DNA of 64,000 bases, taken from NCBI RefSeq assembly GCF_000213055.1, contig NZ_CM001165.1, forward strand, positions 6,222,945 through 6,286,944. Direction: 5' to 3'. Origin of the DNA: Streptomyces sp. Tu6071. GTDB lineage: Bacteria > Actinomycetota > Actinomycetes > Streptomycetales > Streptomycetaceae. Positions 39,001 to 47,828 of the stretch are shown here, piece after piece. Position numbers and translations under genes: made by a program. Under the pieces are notes generated by a model. The model was not told the DNA's origin and made no database searches. It worked only from the letters and a program-made list of their open reading frames with translations. The stretch's first letter is position 1. Each line of letters begins with the position of its first letter.

Positions 39001-39768
39001 TCACTCCCAGCGGAAGAAGCGCCCCGCCGCGCCGAGCCCCAGCACCGTCCACACCGCCAGCACGACCAGGTCCTTCGCGGGCATTCCCGCGCCGTGCTGG
39101 AGGACCTCGCGCAGGCCGTCCGAGAGGGCCGTGATGGGGAGGAGTTCGAGGACGGAGCGGACCGCGCCGGGGAACTTGTCGAGCGGGACGATCACACCGC
39201 CCGCGACGAGCAGGAGGAGGAAGACCAGGTTCGCCGCCGCGAGCGTCGCCTCCGCCTTCAAGGTGCCCGCCATCAGCAGGCCGAGGCCGGAGAAGGCCGC
39301 CGTGCCGAGGAGCAGGAGCAGCACCACCCAGACCGGGTTGCCGTGCGGGGACCAGCCGAGCGCGAGGGCGATGACGGTCAGGAGGGCGACCTGGAGGACC
39401 TCGGTGACCAGGACCGACAGCGTCTTCGCCGTCATGAGGGCCCAGCGCGGCAGCGGCGAGGCGGCGAGCCGCTTGAGCACCCCGTACCTGCGCTCGAAGC
39501 CCGTCGCGATCGCCTGACCCGTGAAGGCCGTGGACATGACCGCGAGCGCGAGGACACCGGGCGCGAGGAAGTCGACGCGCTCGCCGTCGCCCGTGTCCAC
39601 GACGTCGACGGCGGAGAAGAGGACGAGCAGCAGCGCGGGGATGATCACGGTGAGCAGCAGTTGCTCGCCGTTGCGCAGGAGCATTCTCGTCTCCAGGCCC
39701 GCCTGCGCCGCGATCATCCGCCCGACGGGGGCGGCGCCCGGCCGCGGTGCGTACGTACCGGCGCTCAT
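39001..39768 (-). CDS. ABC-2 type exporter permease
   Basis: This 255-aa membrane subunit has about six transmembrane segments, starting near residue 38 (LLLTVIIPALLLVLFSAVD), and the ABC-2 style motif GFERRYGVLKRLAASPLPRW near residue 90. VIVPLDKFPGAVRSVLELLP near 195 is the typical region before the last segments. Such pairs export drugs, lipids or polysaccharide parts; the substrate is unknown. The ATG overlaps the ATPase gene stop (ATGA). In streptomycetes this pair commonly sits divergent from sufR, as here. Confidence 0.92.
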   Translation of the reverse strand: MSAGTYAPRPGAAPVGRMIAAQAGLETRMLLRNGEQLLLTVIIPALLLVLFSAVDVVDTGDGERVDFLAPGVLALAVMSTAFTGQAIATGFERRYGVLKRLAASPLPRWALMTAKTLSVLVTEVLQVALLTVIALALGWSPHGNPVWVVLLLLLGTAAFSGLGLLMAGTLKAEATLAAANLVFLLLLVAGGVIVPLDKFPGAVRSVLELLPITALSDGLREVLQHGAGMPAKDLVVLAVWTVLGLGAAGRFFRWE

Positions 39769-40733
39769 GCGCGCAGCTCCTTACCGGTCAGTTCGAGGAA
39801 GACGTCCTCCAGCGTGTGCCGCTCCACGGCGATGCCCTCCGGCATGACGCCGTTCTGCGCGCACCACGAGGTGACGGTCGCGAGGAGCTGCGGGTCGACG
39901 GTGCCGCCGACGCGGTACGTGCCCGGGGCCAGCTCCACGGCGTCACTGCCCGGCGGCAGCGCCTTGACCAGCGAGGACACATCGAGCCCCGGCCGTCCGT
40001 CGAAGCGCAGCGTGTTCTCGGCGCCGCCCCGGCACAGCTCCTCGGGGCTGCCCTGCGCGACGACCTTGCCGCCGTCGACGATCGCGACCTCGTCGGCGAG
40101 CTGCTCGGCCTCCTCCATGTGGTGCGTCGTGAGGATCACCGAGACGCCGTCCGCGCGCAGCTCGCGCACGAGGTCCCACGTCGCGTGACGGGCCTGCGGG
40201 TCGAGCCCGGCGGTCGGCTCGTCGAGGAAGACCAGCTCGGGCCGGCCCACCACGGCCATCGCGAGCGCGAGGCGCTGCTGCTGCCCGCCGGAGAGCCGCC
40301 GGTAGCTCGTCCGGCCGCACGAGGCGAGACCGAGGCGCTCGACGAGCGCGGGCACGTCGAGCGGCCGCGCGTGCAGCTTCGCCATGTGCCGCAGCATCTC
40401 CTCGGCGCGCGCGCCCGAGTAGACACCGCCCGACTGGAGCATCACGCCGATCCGGGGACGCAGGCGGGCGGCGTCCGCCACCGGGTCGAGCCCGAGGACG
40501 CGGACCCGTCCCCCGTCGGGGCGCCGGTAGCCCTCGCACGTCTCGATCGTCGTCGTCTTGCCCGCCCCGTTCGGCCCGAGCACGGCTGTGATGCCGGGGC
40601 CCGCGACGAGGTCGAGCCCGTCCACGGCGGTCTTCGTCCCGTACCGCTTCACCAGTGCCTCGATCCGGAGTACGGGGGCCGCCGGGTCGGGTCCTGACGA
40701 GGGGCGGGGGATGCCCGGCTTGTCACTGCGCAT
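39765..40733 (-). CDS. ABC exporter ATP-binding protein
   Basis: This 322-aa ATPase powers the ABC-2 permease encoded next. It has Walker A LGPNGAGKTTTIETCEGY near residue 52, Q-loop GVMLQSGGVYSG near 97, signature LSGGQQQRLALA near 148, Walker B LVFLDEPTAGLD near 165 and H-loop TTHHMEEAEQLADE near 200. A C-terminal domain of about 90 residues of the DrrA/CcmA-like kind follows. The ATG at 40733 faces the sufR promoter region, 277 nt away. Confidence 0.94.
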   Translation of the reverse strand: MRSDKPGIPRPSSGPDPAAPVLRIEALVKRYGTKTAVDGLDLVAGPGITAVLGPNGAGKTTTIETCEGYRRPDGGRVRVLGLDPVADAARLRPRIGVMLQSGGVYSGARAEEMLRHMAKLHARPLDVPALVERLGLASCGRTSYRRLSGGQQQRLALAMAVVGRPELVFLDEPTAGLDPQARHATWDLVRELRADGVSVILTTHHMEEAEQLADEVAIVDGGKVVAQGSPEELCRGGAENTLRFDGRPGLDVSSLVKALPPGSDAVELAPGTYRVGGTVDPQLLATVTSWCAQNGVMPEGIAVERHTLEDVFLELTGKELRA

Positions 40734-40924
40734 GGGCGAAGTCTAGAAAGCCGCCGGGCGGGAGCGGCGCGCGGGGGCACGCCCGAGCGAAACGGGCAAA
40801 GCGGTTGCGTCGTGATCAATTCGTGCCCGAGGGGACGCCAGGGGTGGCAAGGGGGCGGCGCGTGCCGGCATACCCTTGCTGAGCTGCGCTTTTCCGCTCG
40901 CCCCGGGCTCGTACGCGCGCCTGA

Positions 40925-40938
40925 TTAGGTCACCCTAA
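40925..40938. promoter_or_regulatory. Palindrome TTAGG-TCAC-CCTAA upstream of sufR
   Basis: A perfect 5-bp inverted repeat with a 4-nt spacer sits 72 nt before the sufR start, in a less GC-rich patch. The outer halves resemble those of actinobacterial iron boxes, which are longer (about 19 bp), so IdeR/DmdR binding is only a possibility. Confidence 0.35.
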
Positions 40939-40974
40939 GTGATCGAGGCCACCACGGGCCCCTGACCAGCTCGC

Positions 40975-41011
40975 TTGTCCGGGCCCGAGGAATTACGCAA
41001 CAATGGCGTTG
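40975..41011 (+). promoter_or_regulatory. suf operon promoter with SufR-type operator CAAC-N6-GTTG
   Basis: TTGTCC (40975-40980), 18 bases and AACAAT (40999-41004) form a plausible promoter whose start would fall at the sufR GTG, giving a leaderless mRNA. CAAC-AATGGC-GTTG (40998-41011) overlaps this -10 and ends on the G of the start codon. It is identical in form to the cyanobacterial SufR operator CAAC-N6-GTTG, so autorepression is likely. Confidence 0.6.
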
Positions 41012-41787
41012 TGAAATACGAGGGTGAGGTCTCCGACGCCGCGACCGGCGAGCGCTCCACGCGCAACCGCGTCGTGCGCTCGATCCTGCACCACGGCCCC
41101 TCGACCGTCGCCGAGCTGGCCGAACGCCTCGGGCTCACCCAGGCCGCCGTCCGCCGGCATCTCGACGCCCTCCTCGCCGACACCGTCGTCGAGGCCCGCG
41201 CCCGCCGCGTCTACGGGGCCCGCGGCCGGGGCCGCCCCGCCAAGGTCTTCGCGCTCACCGACTGCGGGCGCGACGCCCTGGACCAGTCCTACGACCAGCT
41301 CGCCGCCGAGGCCCTGCGCTTCATCGCCGCGCAGGGCGGCGAGAGCGCCGTCGCCGCCTTCGCCCGCTCCCGTATCGAGGCCCAGTGCGAGGGGTACCGG
41401 GACGAGATCGAGGCCGCCGAGCCCGCCGAGCGGGCTCAGGTCCTCGCCAGGGCGCTGAGCGCCGACGGGTACGCTGCCACGGCGCGCGAGGCGCCCGGCC
41501 AGGGGCAGGGCGAGCAGCTCTGCCAGCACCACTGCCCGGTGGCGCACGTGGCGGGGCAGTTCCCGCAGCTGTGCGAGGCGGAGACCGAGTACTTCTCGCA
41601 GCTCCTCGGCACGCACGTGCAGCGGCTCGCCACCATCGCCCACGGGGACGGGGTCTGCACGACCTTCATCCCGCGCGGCAAGGCGCCACCGCCCGGACCC
41701 GGGGAGCCCCCGCTCCCCGCGCGGCCCGAGGACACCACCACGACCACCCACACATCAGCAAGCACGGCCGGGAGGAACCCCGCATGA
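41011..41787 (+). CDS. sufR: SufR-type Fe-S cluster-binding repressor of the suf operon
   Basis: This 258-aa ArsR/DeoR-like winged-helix regulator has its helix-turn-helix at residues about 25-65 ([21 protein letters not shown]) and a beta wing with [19 protein letters not shown]. Its C-terminal cysteine motif is [20 protein letters not shown] near residue 170, which binds an Fe-S cluster in SufR proteins. The last 40 residues are Pro/Thr-rich. The GTG at 41011 follows no ribosome site but suits a leaderless transcript. The stop overlaps the sufB ATG (ATGA). It senses Fe-S status and presumably represses the whole operon. Confidence 0.92.
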   Translation: MKYEGEVSDAATGERSTRNRVVRSILHHGPSTVAELAERLGLTQAAVRRHLDALLADTVVEARARRVYGARGRGRPAKVFALTDCGRDALDQSYDQLAAEALRFIAAQGGESAVAAFARSRIEAQCEGYRDEIEAAEPAERAQVLARALSADGYAATAREAPGQGQGEQLCQHHCPVAHVAGQFPQLCEAETEYFSQLLGTHVQRLATIAHGDGVCTTFIPRGKAPPPGPGEPPLPARPEDTTTTTHTSASTAGRNPA

Positions 41788-43205
41788 CTCTCCCCACGGA
41801 GACTGCCCACCCCGAACTGGAGGGCCTGGGTAAGTACGAGTACGGCTGGGCCGACTCCGACGTCGCGGGCGCGAGTGCCCGGCGTGGCCTGAACGAGGAC
41901 GTCGTCCGGGACATCTCCGCCAAGAAGAACGAGCCGGAGTGGATGACCAAGCTCCGTCTCAAGGGCCTGAAGCTCTTCGAGAAGAAGCCCATGCCGAACT
42001 GGGGCTCCGACCTCTCCGGCATCGACTTCGAGAACATCAAGTACTTCGTGCGGTCCACGGAGAAGCAGGCGGAGTCCTGGGAGGACCTGCCCGAGGACAT
42101 CAAGAACACGTACGACAAGCTCGGCATCCCCGAGGCGGAGAAGCAGCGCCTCGTCGCGGGCGTCGCCGCGCAGTACGAGTCCGAGGTCGTCTACCACCAG
42201 ATCCGCGAGGACCTGGAGGAGCAGGGCGTCATCTTCCTCGACACCGACACCGCGCTCAAGGAGCACCCGGACCTCTTCAAGGAGTACTTCGGGACCGTCA
42301 TCCCCGTCGGTGACAACAAGTTCGCCTCGCTCAACTCGGCCGTGTGGTCGGGCGGCTCCTTCATCTACGTGCCGAAGGGCGTGCACGTCGAGATCCCGCT
42401 CCAGGCGTACTTCCGGATCAACACCGAGAACATGGGCCAGTTCGAGCGGACGCTGATCATCGTCGACGAGGACGCCTACGTCCACTACGTCGAGGGCTGC
42501 ACCGCGCCGATCTACAAGTCGGACTCGCTGCACTCCGCGGTCGTCGAGATCATCGTGAAGAAGGGCGCCCGCTGCCGCTACACGACGATCCAGAACTGGT
42601 CGAACAACGTCTACAACCTCGTCACCAAGCGTGCCGTGGCCTACGAGGGCGCGACCATGGAGTGGGTCGACGGCAACATCGGCTCCAAGGTCACGATGAA
42701 GTACCCGGCCGTCTACCTCATGGGCGAGCACGCCAAGGGCGAGACGCTGTCCATCGCCTTCGCGGGCGAGGGCCAGCACCAGGACGCGGGCGCCAAGATG
42801 GTCCACATGGCCCCGAACACCTCCTCGAACATCGTCTCCAAGTCGGTGGCGCGCGGCGGTGGCCGCACCTCCTACCGCGGCCTCATCGAGGTCGGCGAGG
42901 GCGCCTCTGGCTCGAAGTCGAACGTGCTGTGCGACGCGCTGCTCGTCGACACCATCTCGCGCTCCGACACCTACCCCTACGTGGACGTCCGCGAGGACGA
43001 CGTGTCCATGGGCCACGAGGCGACCGTCTCCAAGGTCTCCGACGACCAGCTCTTCTACCTCATGAGCCGCGGACTCACCGAGTTCGAGGCCATGGCGATG
43101 ATCGTGCGCGGCTTCGTCGAGCCGATCGCCAAGGAGCTGCCCATGGAGTACGCGCTCGAACTCAACCGGCTGATCGAGCTCCAGATGGAGGGCGCGGTCG
43201 GCTGA
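41784..43205 (+). CDS. sufB: Fe-S cluster assembly scaffold SufB
   Basis: SufB is the main scaffold of the SufBCD complex on which Fe-S clusters are built. The 473-aa product shows [20 protein letters not shown] at the start, [20 protein letters not shown] near residue 182, and the beta-helix core region with [20 protein letters not shown] near 234. [19 protein letters not shown] near 417 is the SufC-binding end. The ATG at 41784 has GGAGG 8 nt upstream and overlaps the sufR stop. A 134-nt gap follows before sufD. Confidence 0.97.
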   Translation: MTLPTETAHPELEGLGKYEYGWADSDVAGASARRGLNEDVVRDISAKKNEPEWMTKLRLKGLKLFEKKPMPNWGSDLSGIDFENIKYFVRSTEKQAESWEDLPEDIKNTYDKLGIPEAEKQRLVAGVAAQYESEVVYHQIREDLEEQGVIFLDTDTALKEHPDLFKEYFGTVIPVGDNKFASLNSAVWSGGSFIYVPKGVHVEIPLQAYFRINTENMGQFERTLIIVDEDAYVHYVEGCTAPIYKSDSLHSAVVEIIVKKGARCRYTTIQNWSNNVYNLVTKRAVAYEGATMEWVDGNIGSKVTMKYPAVYLMGEHAKGETLSIAFAGEGQHQDAGAKMVHMAPNTSSNIVSKSVARGGGRTSYRGLIEVGEGASGSKSNVLCDALLVDTISRSDTYPYVDVREDDVSMGHEATVSKVSDDQLFYLMSRGLTEFEAMAMIVRGFVEPIAKELPMEYALELNRLIELQMEGAVG

Positions 43206-43339
43206 CGCCGGCCCCCGCCCGGGGGCGGTACGGGTACGGGCCCCCGGGCCACGTCCCGTCCGCCCGGCCCCGTGCCGCCCCCGGACCCCTTCTCCGTACC
43301 CCCGTCCCCTGATCGCAGGAAGAGAGCACAACGACAGCC

Positions 43340-44515
43340 ATGGCTGAGAGCATTCCGGTGGGGTCCACCACCGCCGGCCAGATCGCGGTGGCCGCCGAGT
43401 CGACCGTCGCCACCCGGATGAGCGCCCCGCCGTCCTTCGACGTGGCGGACTTCCCGGTGCCGCACGGCCGCGAGGAGGAGTGGCGCTTCACGCCGCTCGC
43501 GCGGCTGCGCGGCCTCCACGACGGCACCGCGAAGGCGGACGGCCGCGTGGAGATCGAGGTGAGCCTGCCCGCCGGGGTCACCCAGGAGACCGTGGACCGC
43601 GAGGACCCGCGCGTCGGCAAGGGCGGCACCCCCGTGGACCGCGTCGCCGCGCAGGCGTTCAGCGCCTTCGAGAAGGCCAACGTCATCACGGTGCCCAAGG
43701 AGGCCCGCCCCGCCGAGCCGATCCGCATCGCGGTACGCGGCCACGGCGGCGTCGCCTACGGGCACCAGGTCGTCGAGCTGGGCGCCTTCGCCGAGGCCGT
43801 CGTCGTGCTCGACCACACCGGGGACGCGGTCCTCGCCGCCAACGTCGACTACCTCCTCGGCGACGGCGCGAAGCTCACCGTCGTCTCCGTGCAGGACTGG
43901 GGCACCGAGACCGTCCACGTCGGCCAGCACAACGCGCTGATCGGCCGCGACGCCTCCTTCAAGTCCGTCGTCGTCACCTTCGGCGGCGACCTCGTGCGCC
44001 TGCACCCCCGCGTGAGCTACACCGCCCCCGGCGGCGAGGCCGAACTGCTCGGCCTGTACTTCACCGACAAGGGCCAGCACCACGAGCACCGCCTCTTCGT
44101 CGACCACAACGCCCCGCACTGCACCTCGAACGTGAGCTACAAGGGCGCGCTCCAGGGCGAGGGCGCCCACGCCGTGTGGATCGGCGACGTCCTCATCGAG
44201 GCCGCCGCCGAGGGCACCGACACCTACGAGATGAACCGCAACCTCGTCCTCACCGACGGGGCCCGCGTCGACTCGGTGCCGAACCTGGAGATCGAGACCG
44301 GCGAGATCGTCGGCGCCGGACACGCCTCGACCACCGGGCGCTTCGACGACGAGCAGCTCTTCTACCTCATGGCGCGCGGTATCGCCGAGGAGGACGCCCG
44401 CCGTCTCGTCGTGCGCGGCTTCTTCGCCGAACTCGTCCAGCAGATCGGGCTGCCCGACGTCGAGGAGCGCCTCCTCGCGAAGATCGGCGAGGAGCTGGAA
44501 GGAGCGGTCGGATGA
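43340..44515 (+). CDS. sufD: Fe-S cluster assembly protein SufD
   Basis: SufD is the SufB paralogue that completes the SufBC2D scaffold and helps iron entry. The 391-aa product has an N-terminal helical region with FPVPHGREEEWRFTPLARLR near residue 37, a beta-helix core and the C-terminal SufC-binding segment DEQLFYLMARGIAEEDARRL near 338. AELLGLYFTDKGQHHEHRLF near 234 includes the HHEH motif usual for SufD. GGAAGAG lies about 13 nt upstream of the ATG. Its stop overlaps the ferredoxin start by ATGA. Confidence 0.95.
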   Translation: MAESIPVGSTTAGQIAVAAESTVATRMSAPPSFDVADFPVPHGREEEWRFTPLARLRGLHDGTAKADGRVEIEVSLPAGVTQETVDREDPRVGKGGTPVDRVAAQAFSAFEKANVITVPKEARPAEPIRIAVRGHGGVAYGHQVVELGAFAEAVVVLDHTGDAVLAANVDYLLGDGAKLTVVSVQDWGTETVHVGQHNALIGRDASFKSVVVTFGGDLVRLHPRVSYTAPGGEAELLGLYFTDKGQHHEHRLFVDHNAPHCTSNVSYKGALQGEGAHAVWIGDVLIEAAAEGTDTYEMNRNLVLTDGARVDSVPNLEIETGEIVGAGHASTTGRFDDEQLFYLMARGIAEEDARRLVVRGFFAELVQQIGLPDVEERLLAKIGEELEGAVG

Positions 44516-44832
44516 CCGCCTTCCAGCGCGCCTGCGGCCTCGCCGAACTCGACGAGGACACCCCGAAGCGCGTCGAGCTCGACGGCACCCCCGTCGCCGT
44601 CGTCCGCACCGGGGGCGAGGTGTTCGCGATCAACGACATCTGCTCGCACGCGAACGTCTCGCTCTCCGAGGGCGAGGTCGAGGACTGCCAGATCGAGTGC
44701 TGGCTGCACGGCTCGGCCTTCGACCTGCGCACCGGGAAGCCCTCCGGGCTGCCCGCCACGCGACCCGTCCCCGTTTACCCCGTACAGATCGATGGGGACG
44801 ACGTGCTCGTCTCCCTCTCCCAGGAGTCCTGA
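44512..44832 (+). CDS. Rieske-type [2Fe-2S] ferredoxin in the suf operon
   Basis: This is a 106-aa soluble Rieske protein of the bifunctional-oxygenase ferredoxin type. The cluster ligands are visible as C-x-H in NDICSHANVSL near residue 44 and C-x2-H in QIECWLHGSAFDLRTGKPSG near 64, with no membrane anchor. ATGA overlap with sufD and 7 nt to sufC make it part of the operon. Its role is not established; as a low-mass electron carrier it could supply electrons for cluster assembly or be a client. The arrangement sufD-Rieske-sufC is common in actinobacteria. Confidence 0.93.
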   Translation: MTAFQRACGLAELDEDTPKRVELDGTPVAVVRTGGEVFAINDICSHANVSLSEGEVEDCQIECWLHGSAFDLRTGKPSGLPATRPVPVYPVQIDGDDVLVSLSQES

Positions 44833-44839
44833 AGCACCC

Positions 44840-45604
44840 ATGGCTACGCTTGAAATCCGCGACCTGCACGTCACCGTCGAGGCGGACAACGCCACGAAGG
44901 AGATCCTCAAGGGCGTCGACCTGACCGTGAGGCAGGGCGAGACGCACGCCATCATGGGCCCCAACGGCTCCGGCAAGTCCACGCTCGCCTACTCGCTCGC
45001 CGGGCACCCCAAGTACACGATCACGGGCGGCACCGTGACGCTCGACGGCGAGGACGTCCTCGACATGACCGTCGACGAGCGCGCCCGCGCCGGCGTCTTC
45101 CTCGCCATGCAGTACCCGGTCGAGGTCCCCGGCGTCTCCGTCTCCAACTTCCTGCGCACCTCGGCGACCGCCGTGCGCGGCGAGGCCCCCAAGCTGCGCA
45201 CCTGGGTGAAGGAGGTCAAGGAGGCCATGGAGCGTCTCCACATGGACCCCGCCTTCGCTGAGCGCAACGTCAACGAGGGCTTCTCCGGCGGCGAGAAGAA
45301 GCGCCACGAGATCCTCCAGCTCGAACTGCTCAAGCCGAGGATCGCGATCCTCGACGAGACCGACTCCGGGCTCGACGTCGACGCGCTGCGCATCGTCTCC
45401 GAGGGCGTCAACCGCGTCCGCGAGTCCGGCGAGGTCGGCACCCTGCTGATCACGCACTACACGCGCATCCTGCGCTACATCAAGCCCGACTTCGTCCACG
45501 TCTTCGTCAACGGCCGCGTCGCCGAGTCCGGCGGCCCCGAGCTGGCCGACAAGCTGGAGAACGAGGGCTACGAGTCCTACGTGAAGGGTGGCGTATCCGC
45601 GTGA
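44840..45604 (+). CDS. sufC: Fe-S cluster assembly ATPase SufC
   Basis: SufC is the ABC-type ATPase that drives conformational change of SufBD. The 254-aa product shows Walker A IMGPNGSGKSTLAYSLAGHP near residue 37 and Q-loop FLAMQYPVEVPGVSVSNFL near 87. The signature is the SufC-specific FSGGEKKRHEILQ near 149, followed by Walker B IAILDETDSGLDVDAL and H-loop ITHYTRILRYI. The ATG at 44840 directly precedes the conserved ATLEIRDLHVTVE. Its stop overlaps the sufS GTG. Confidence 0.97.
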   Translation: MATLEIRDLHVTVEADNATKEILKGVDLTVRQGETHAIMGPNGSGKSTLAYSLAGHPKYTITGGTVTLDGEDVLDMTVDERARAGVFLAMQYPVEVPGVSVSNFLRTSATAVRGEAPKLRTWVKEVKEAMERLHMDPAFAERNVNEGFSGGEKKRHEILQLELLKPRIAILDETDSGLDVDALRIVSEGVNRVRESGEVGTLLITHYTRILRYIKPDFVHVFVNGRVAESGGPELADKLENEGYESYVKGGVSA

Positions 45605-46872
45605 CTGACCCCCACAAGGGGCTGACCGGTCTGCTCGACACCGAGGCGATCCGCAAGGACTTCCCGATCCTCGACCGCCGGGTGCACGACGGCAAGGCCC
45701 TCGTGTACCTCGACAACGCGGCCACCTCGCAGACGCCGCGCCAGGTCATCGACACCCTCAGTGAGTACTACGAGCGCTACAACGCCAATGTCCACCGCGG
45801 CGTGCACGTGCTCGCCGAGGAGGCCACGGCGCTCTACGAGGGCGCGCGGGACAAGGTCGCGGAGTTCGTCAACGCGCCGAGCCGCGACGAGGTGATCTTC
45901 ACCAAGAACGCCTCGGAGTCGCTCAACCTCGTCGCGAACATGCTCGGCTGGGCCGAGGAGCCCTACCGCGTCGACCGCGAGACCGAGATCGTCATCACGG
46001 AGATGGAGCACCACTCCAACATCGTGCCCTGGCAGCTGCTCTCGCAGCGCACGGGCGCGAAGCTGAAGTGGTTCGGTCTCGACCCCGCCGACGGCACCCT
46101 CGACCTGTCGAACATCGAGGAGGTCATCACGGAGAAGACGAAGATCGTCTCCTTCGTGCTCGTCTCCAACATCCTCGGCACGCACAACCCGGTCGAGCAG
46201 ATCGTGCGCCGCGCCCACGAGGTCGGCGCGCTCGTGCTCATCGACGCCTCGCAGGCCGCGCCGCACATGCCGCTCGACGTGCAGGCGCTGCAGGCGGACT
46301 TCGTCGCCTTCACCGGGCACAAGATGTGCGGCCCGACGGGCATCGGCGTGCTGTGGGGCCGGCAGGAACTCCTGGAGGACCTGCCGCCCTTCCTCGGCGG
46401 CGGCGAGATGATCGAGACGGTCTCGATGCACTCCTCGACGTACGCGCCCGCCCCGCACAAGTTCGAGGCGGGCACCCCGCCGATCGCGCAGGCCGTCGGG
46501 CTCGGCGCGGCGGTGGACTACCTCACCTCGATCGGCATGGAGAAGATCGCCGCGCACGAGAAGGCGATCACCGAGTACGCGGTGCGCCGCCTCATGGAGG
46601 TCCCCGACCTGCGCATCATCGGCCCCACCACGGCCGAGGAGCGCGGCTCCGCGATCTCCTTCACGCTCGGCGACATCCACCCGCACGACGTGGGCCAGGT
46701 GCTCGACGAGCAGGGGATCGCGGTCCGGGTCGGACACCACTGCGCCCGGCCGGTGTGCCTCAGGTACGGAATTCCCGCGACCACGCGCGCGTCTTTCTAT
46801 CTGTACTCCACGCCCGCCGAGGTCGACGCCCTGGTGGACGGCCTGGAGCACGTCCGCAACTTCTTCGGATGA
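45601..46872 (+). CDS. sufS: Cysteine desulfurase SufS
   Basis: SufS is the PLP enzyme that takes sulfur from cysteine and passes it to SufU. The 423-aa product shows VYLDNAATSQTPRQVIDTL near residue 35, the PLP-stacking His in TEMEHHSNIVPWQL near 138, the Schiff-base Lys in VAFTGHKMCGPTGIGVLWG near 241, and the persulfide Cys in VRVGHHCARPVCLRYG near 378. It is the group II (SufS/CsdB) type. It starts with GTG overlapping the sufC stop (GTGA), and sufU follows 13 nt downstream. Confidence 0.97.
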   Translation: MTDPHKGLTGLLDTEAIRKDFPILDRRVHDGKALVYLDNAATSQTPRQVIDTLSEYYERYNANVHRGVHVLAEEATALYEGARDKVAEFVNAPSRDEVIFTKNASESLNLVANMLGWAEEPYRVDRETEIVITEMEHHSNIVPWQLLSQRTGAKLKWFGLDPADGTLDLSNIEEVITEKTKIVSFVLVSNILGTHNPVEQIVRRAHEVGALVLIDASQAAPHMPLDVQALQADFVAFTGHKMCGPTGIGVLWGRQELLEDLPPFLGGGEMIETVSMHSSTYAPAPHKFEAGTPPIAQAVGLGAAVDYLTSIGMEKIAAHEKAITEYAVRRLMEVPDLRIIGPTTAEERGSAISFTLGDIHPHDVGQVLDEQGIAVRVGHHCARPVCLRYGIPATTRASFYLYSTPAEVDALVDGLEHVRNFFG

Positions 46873-46885
46873 GGGACGAGAGCCG

Positions 46886-47374
46886 GTGAAGCTGGATTCC
46901 ATGTACCAGGACGTCATCCTGGACCACTACAAGCACCCGCACGGGCGGGGCCTGCGTCCGGGCGACGCCGAGGTGCACCACGTCAACCCGACGTGCGGCG
47001 ACGAGATCACGCTGCGCGTCCGGTACGAGGGCTCCCGGATCGCCGACGTGAGCTACGAGGGCCAGGGCTGTTCGATCAGCCAGGCCAGCGCCTCGGTCCT
47101 CAACGACCTTCTGGTCGGCAAGGACGTGGAGGAGGCGCGGCACATCCAGGGCACCTTCCTGGAACTCATGCAGTCCAAGGGGAGGATCGAGCCCGACGAC
47201 GCGATGGAGGAGGTGCTGGAGGACGCGGTGGCCTTCGCCGGGGTCTCCAAGTACCCCGCGCGCGTCAAGTGCGCGCTCCTGAGCTGGATGGCCTGGAAGG
47301 ACGCGACCGCGCAGGCGCTGGGCGACATCGAGGCGCCCGCGTCCGCTGAGCCCGTTGAGAGGAAGACGGCATGA
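46886..47374 (+). CDS. sufU: SufU-type zinc sulfurtransferase
   Basis: SufU accepts sulfur from SufS through a zinc-bound cysteine. The 162-aa IscU-like product shows YQDVILDHYKHPHGRGL near residue 7, the first zinc ligands in HVNPTCGDEITL near 35, YEGQGCSISQASASVL near 61 and the third cysteine in ARVKCALLSWMAWKDA near 126. These are the Cys-Asp-Cys-Cys ligands of SufU, with the GRG insertion that separates it from IscU. It starts with GTG and its stop overlaps the next start by ATGA. Confidence 0.95.
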   Translation: MKLDSMYQDVILDHYKHPHGRGLRPGDAEVHHVNPTCGDEITLRVRYEGSRIADVSYEGQGCSISQASASVLNDLLVGKDVEEARHIQGTFLELMQSKGRIEPDDAMEEVLEDAVAFAGVSKYPARVKCALLSWMAWKDATAQALGDIEAPASAEPVERKTA

Positions 47375-47709
47375 GCGAGAACGAGACGGCGACGCTGAGC
47401 CCCGCCTCCGAGGAGGAGGTCCGCGAGGCCCTCATGGACGTCGTCGACCCCGAACTCGGGATCGACGTGGTCAACCTGGGCCTCATCTACGGGCTCCACA
47501 TCGACGAGTCCAACGTCGCCACCGTGGACATGACGCTGACCTCGGCGGCGTGCCCGCTCACCGACGTCATCGAGGACCAGGCCAGGTCCGCGACCGAGGG
47601 CATCGTGAGCGAGCTGCGCATCAACTGGGTGTGGATGCCGCCGTGGGGCCCGGACAAGATCACGGACGACGGCCGTGAGCAGCTGCGCGCGCTGGGCTTC
47701 AACGTCTGA
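47371..47709 (+). CDS. sufT: Fe-S maturation factor SufT (DUF59/MIP18 family)
   Basis: This 112-aa protein of the MIP18/DUF59 family shows VVDPELGIDVVNLGLIYGL near residue 24, MTLTSAACPLTDVIEDQ near 54 with the conserved cysteine, and the end VWMPPWGPDKITDDGREQLR. Family members assist maturation of Fe-S proteins. Coupled by ATGA to sufU, it is the last gene of the suf operon and is followed by a good terminator. Confidence 0.92.
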   Translation: MSENETATLSPASEEEVREALMDVVDPELGIDVVNLGLIYGLHIDESNVATVDMTLTSAACPLTDVIEDQARSATEGIVSELRINWVWMPPWGPDKITDDGREQLRALGFNV

Positions 47710-47739
47710 GCCACCCCGGACCGCGTGACGTCCGGGCAG

Positions 47740-47769
47740 AAGGGCCTCCGCCGGGTGCGGGGGCCCTTT
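47740..47769 (+). terminator. Terminator of the suf operon
   Basis: AAGGGCCTCCGC (47740-47751) pairs with GCGGGGGCCCTT (47757-47768) over 12 bp with one G-U pair and a 5-nt loop, followed by T. It lies 30 nt after the sufT stop. Confidence 0.85.
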
Positions 47770-47800
47770 CGCATGGGCGCCCGAGGACATGTGTACACCC

Positions 47801-47828
47801 GTACGCAACGATGCGTACCCTCGTACAC
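47801..47828 (+). promoter_or_regulatory. Operator and promoter of the SMR-TetR operon
   Basis: GTACGCA-ACGA-TGCGTAC (47801-47818) is a perfect 7-bp inverted repeat, typical of a TetR operator. It overlaps a -10-like TACCCT (47816-47821), which ends 7 nt before the ATG at 47829, suggesting a leaderless transcript. GTGTACAC at 47791-47798 is an additional palindrome. The TetR gene two genes in is the likely ligand-responsive repressor. Confidence 0.55.
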
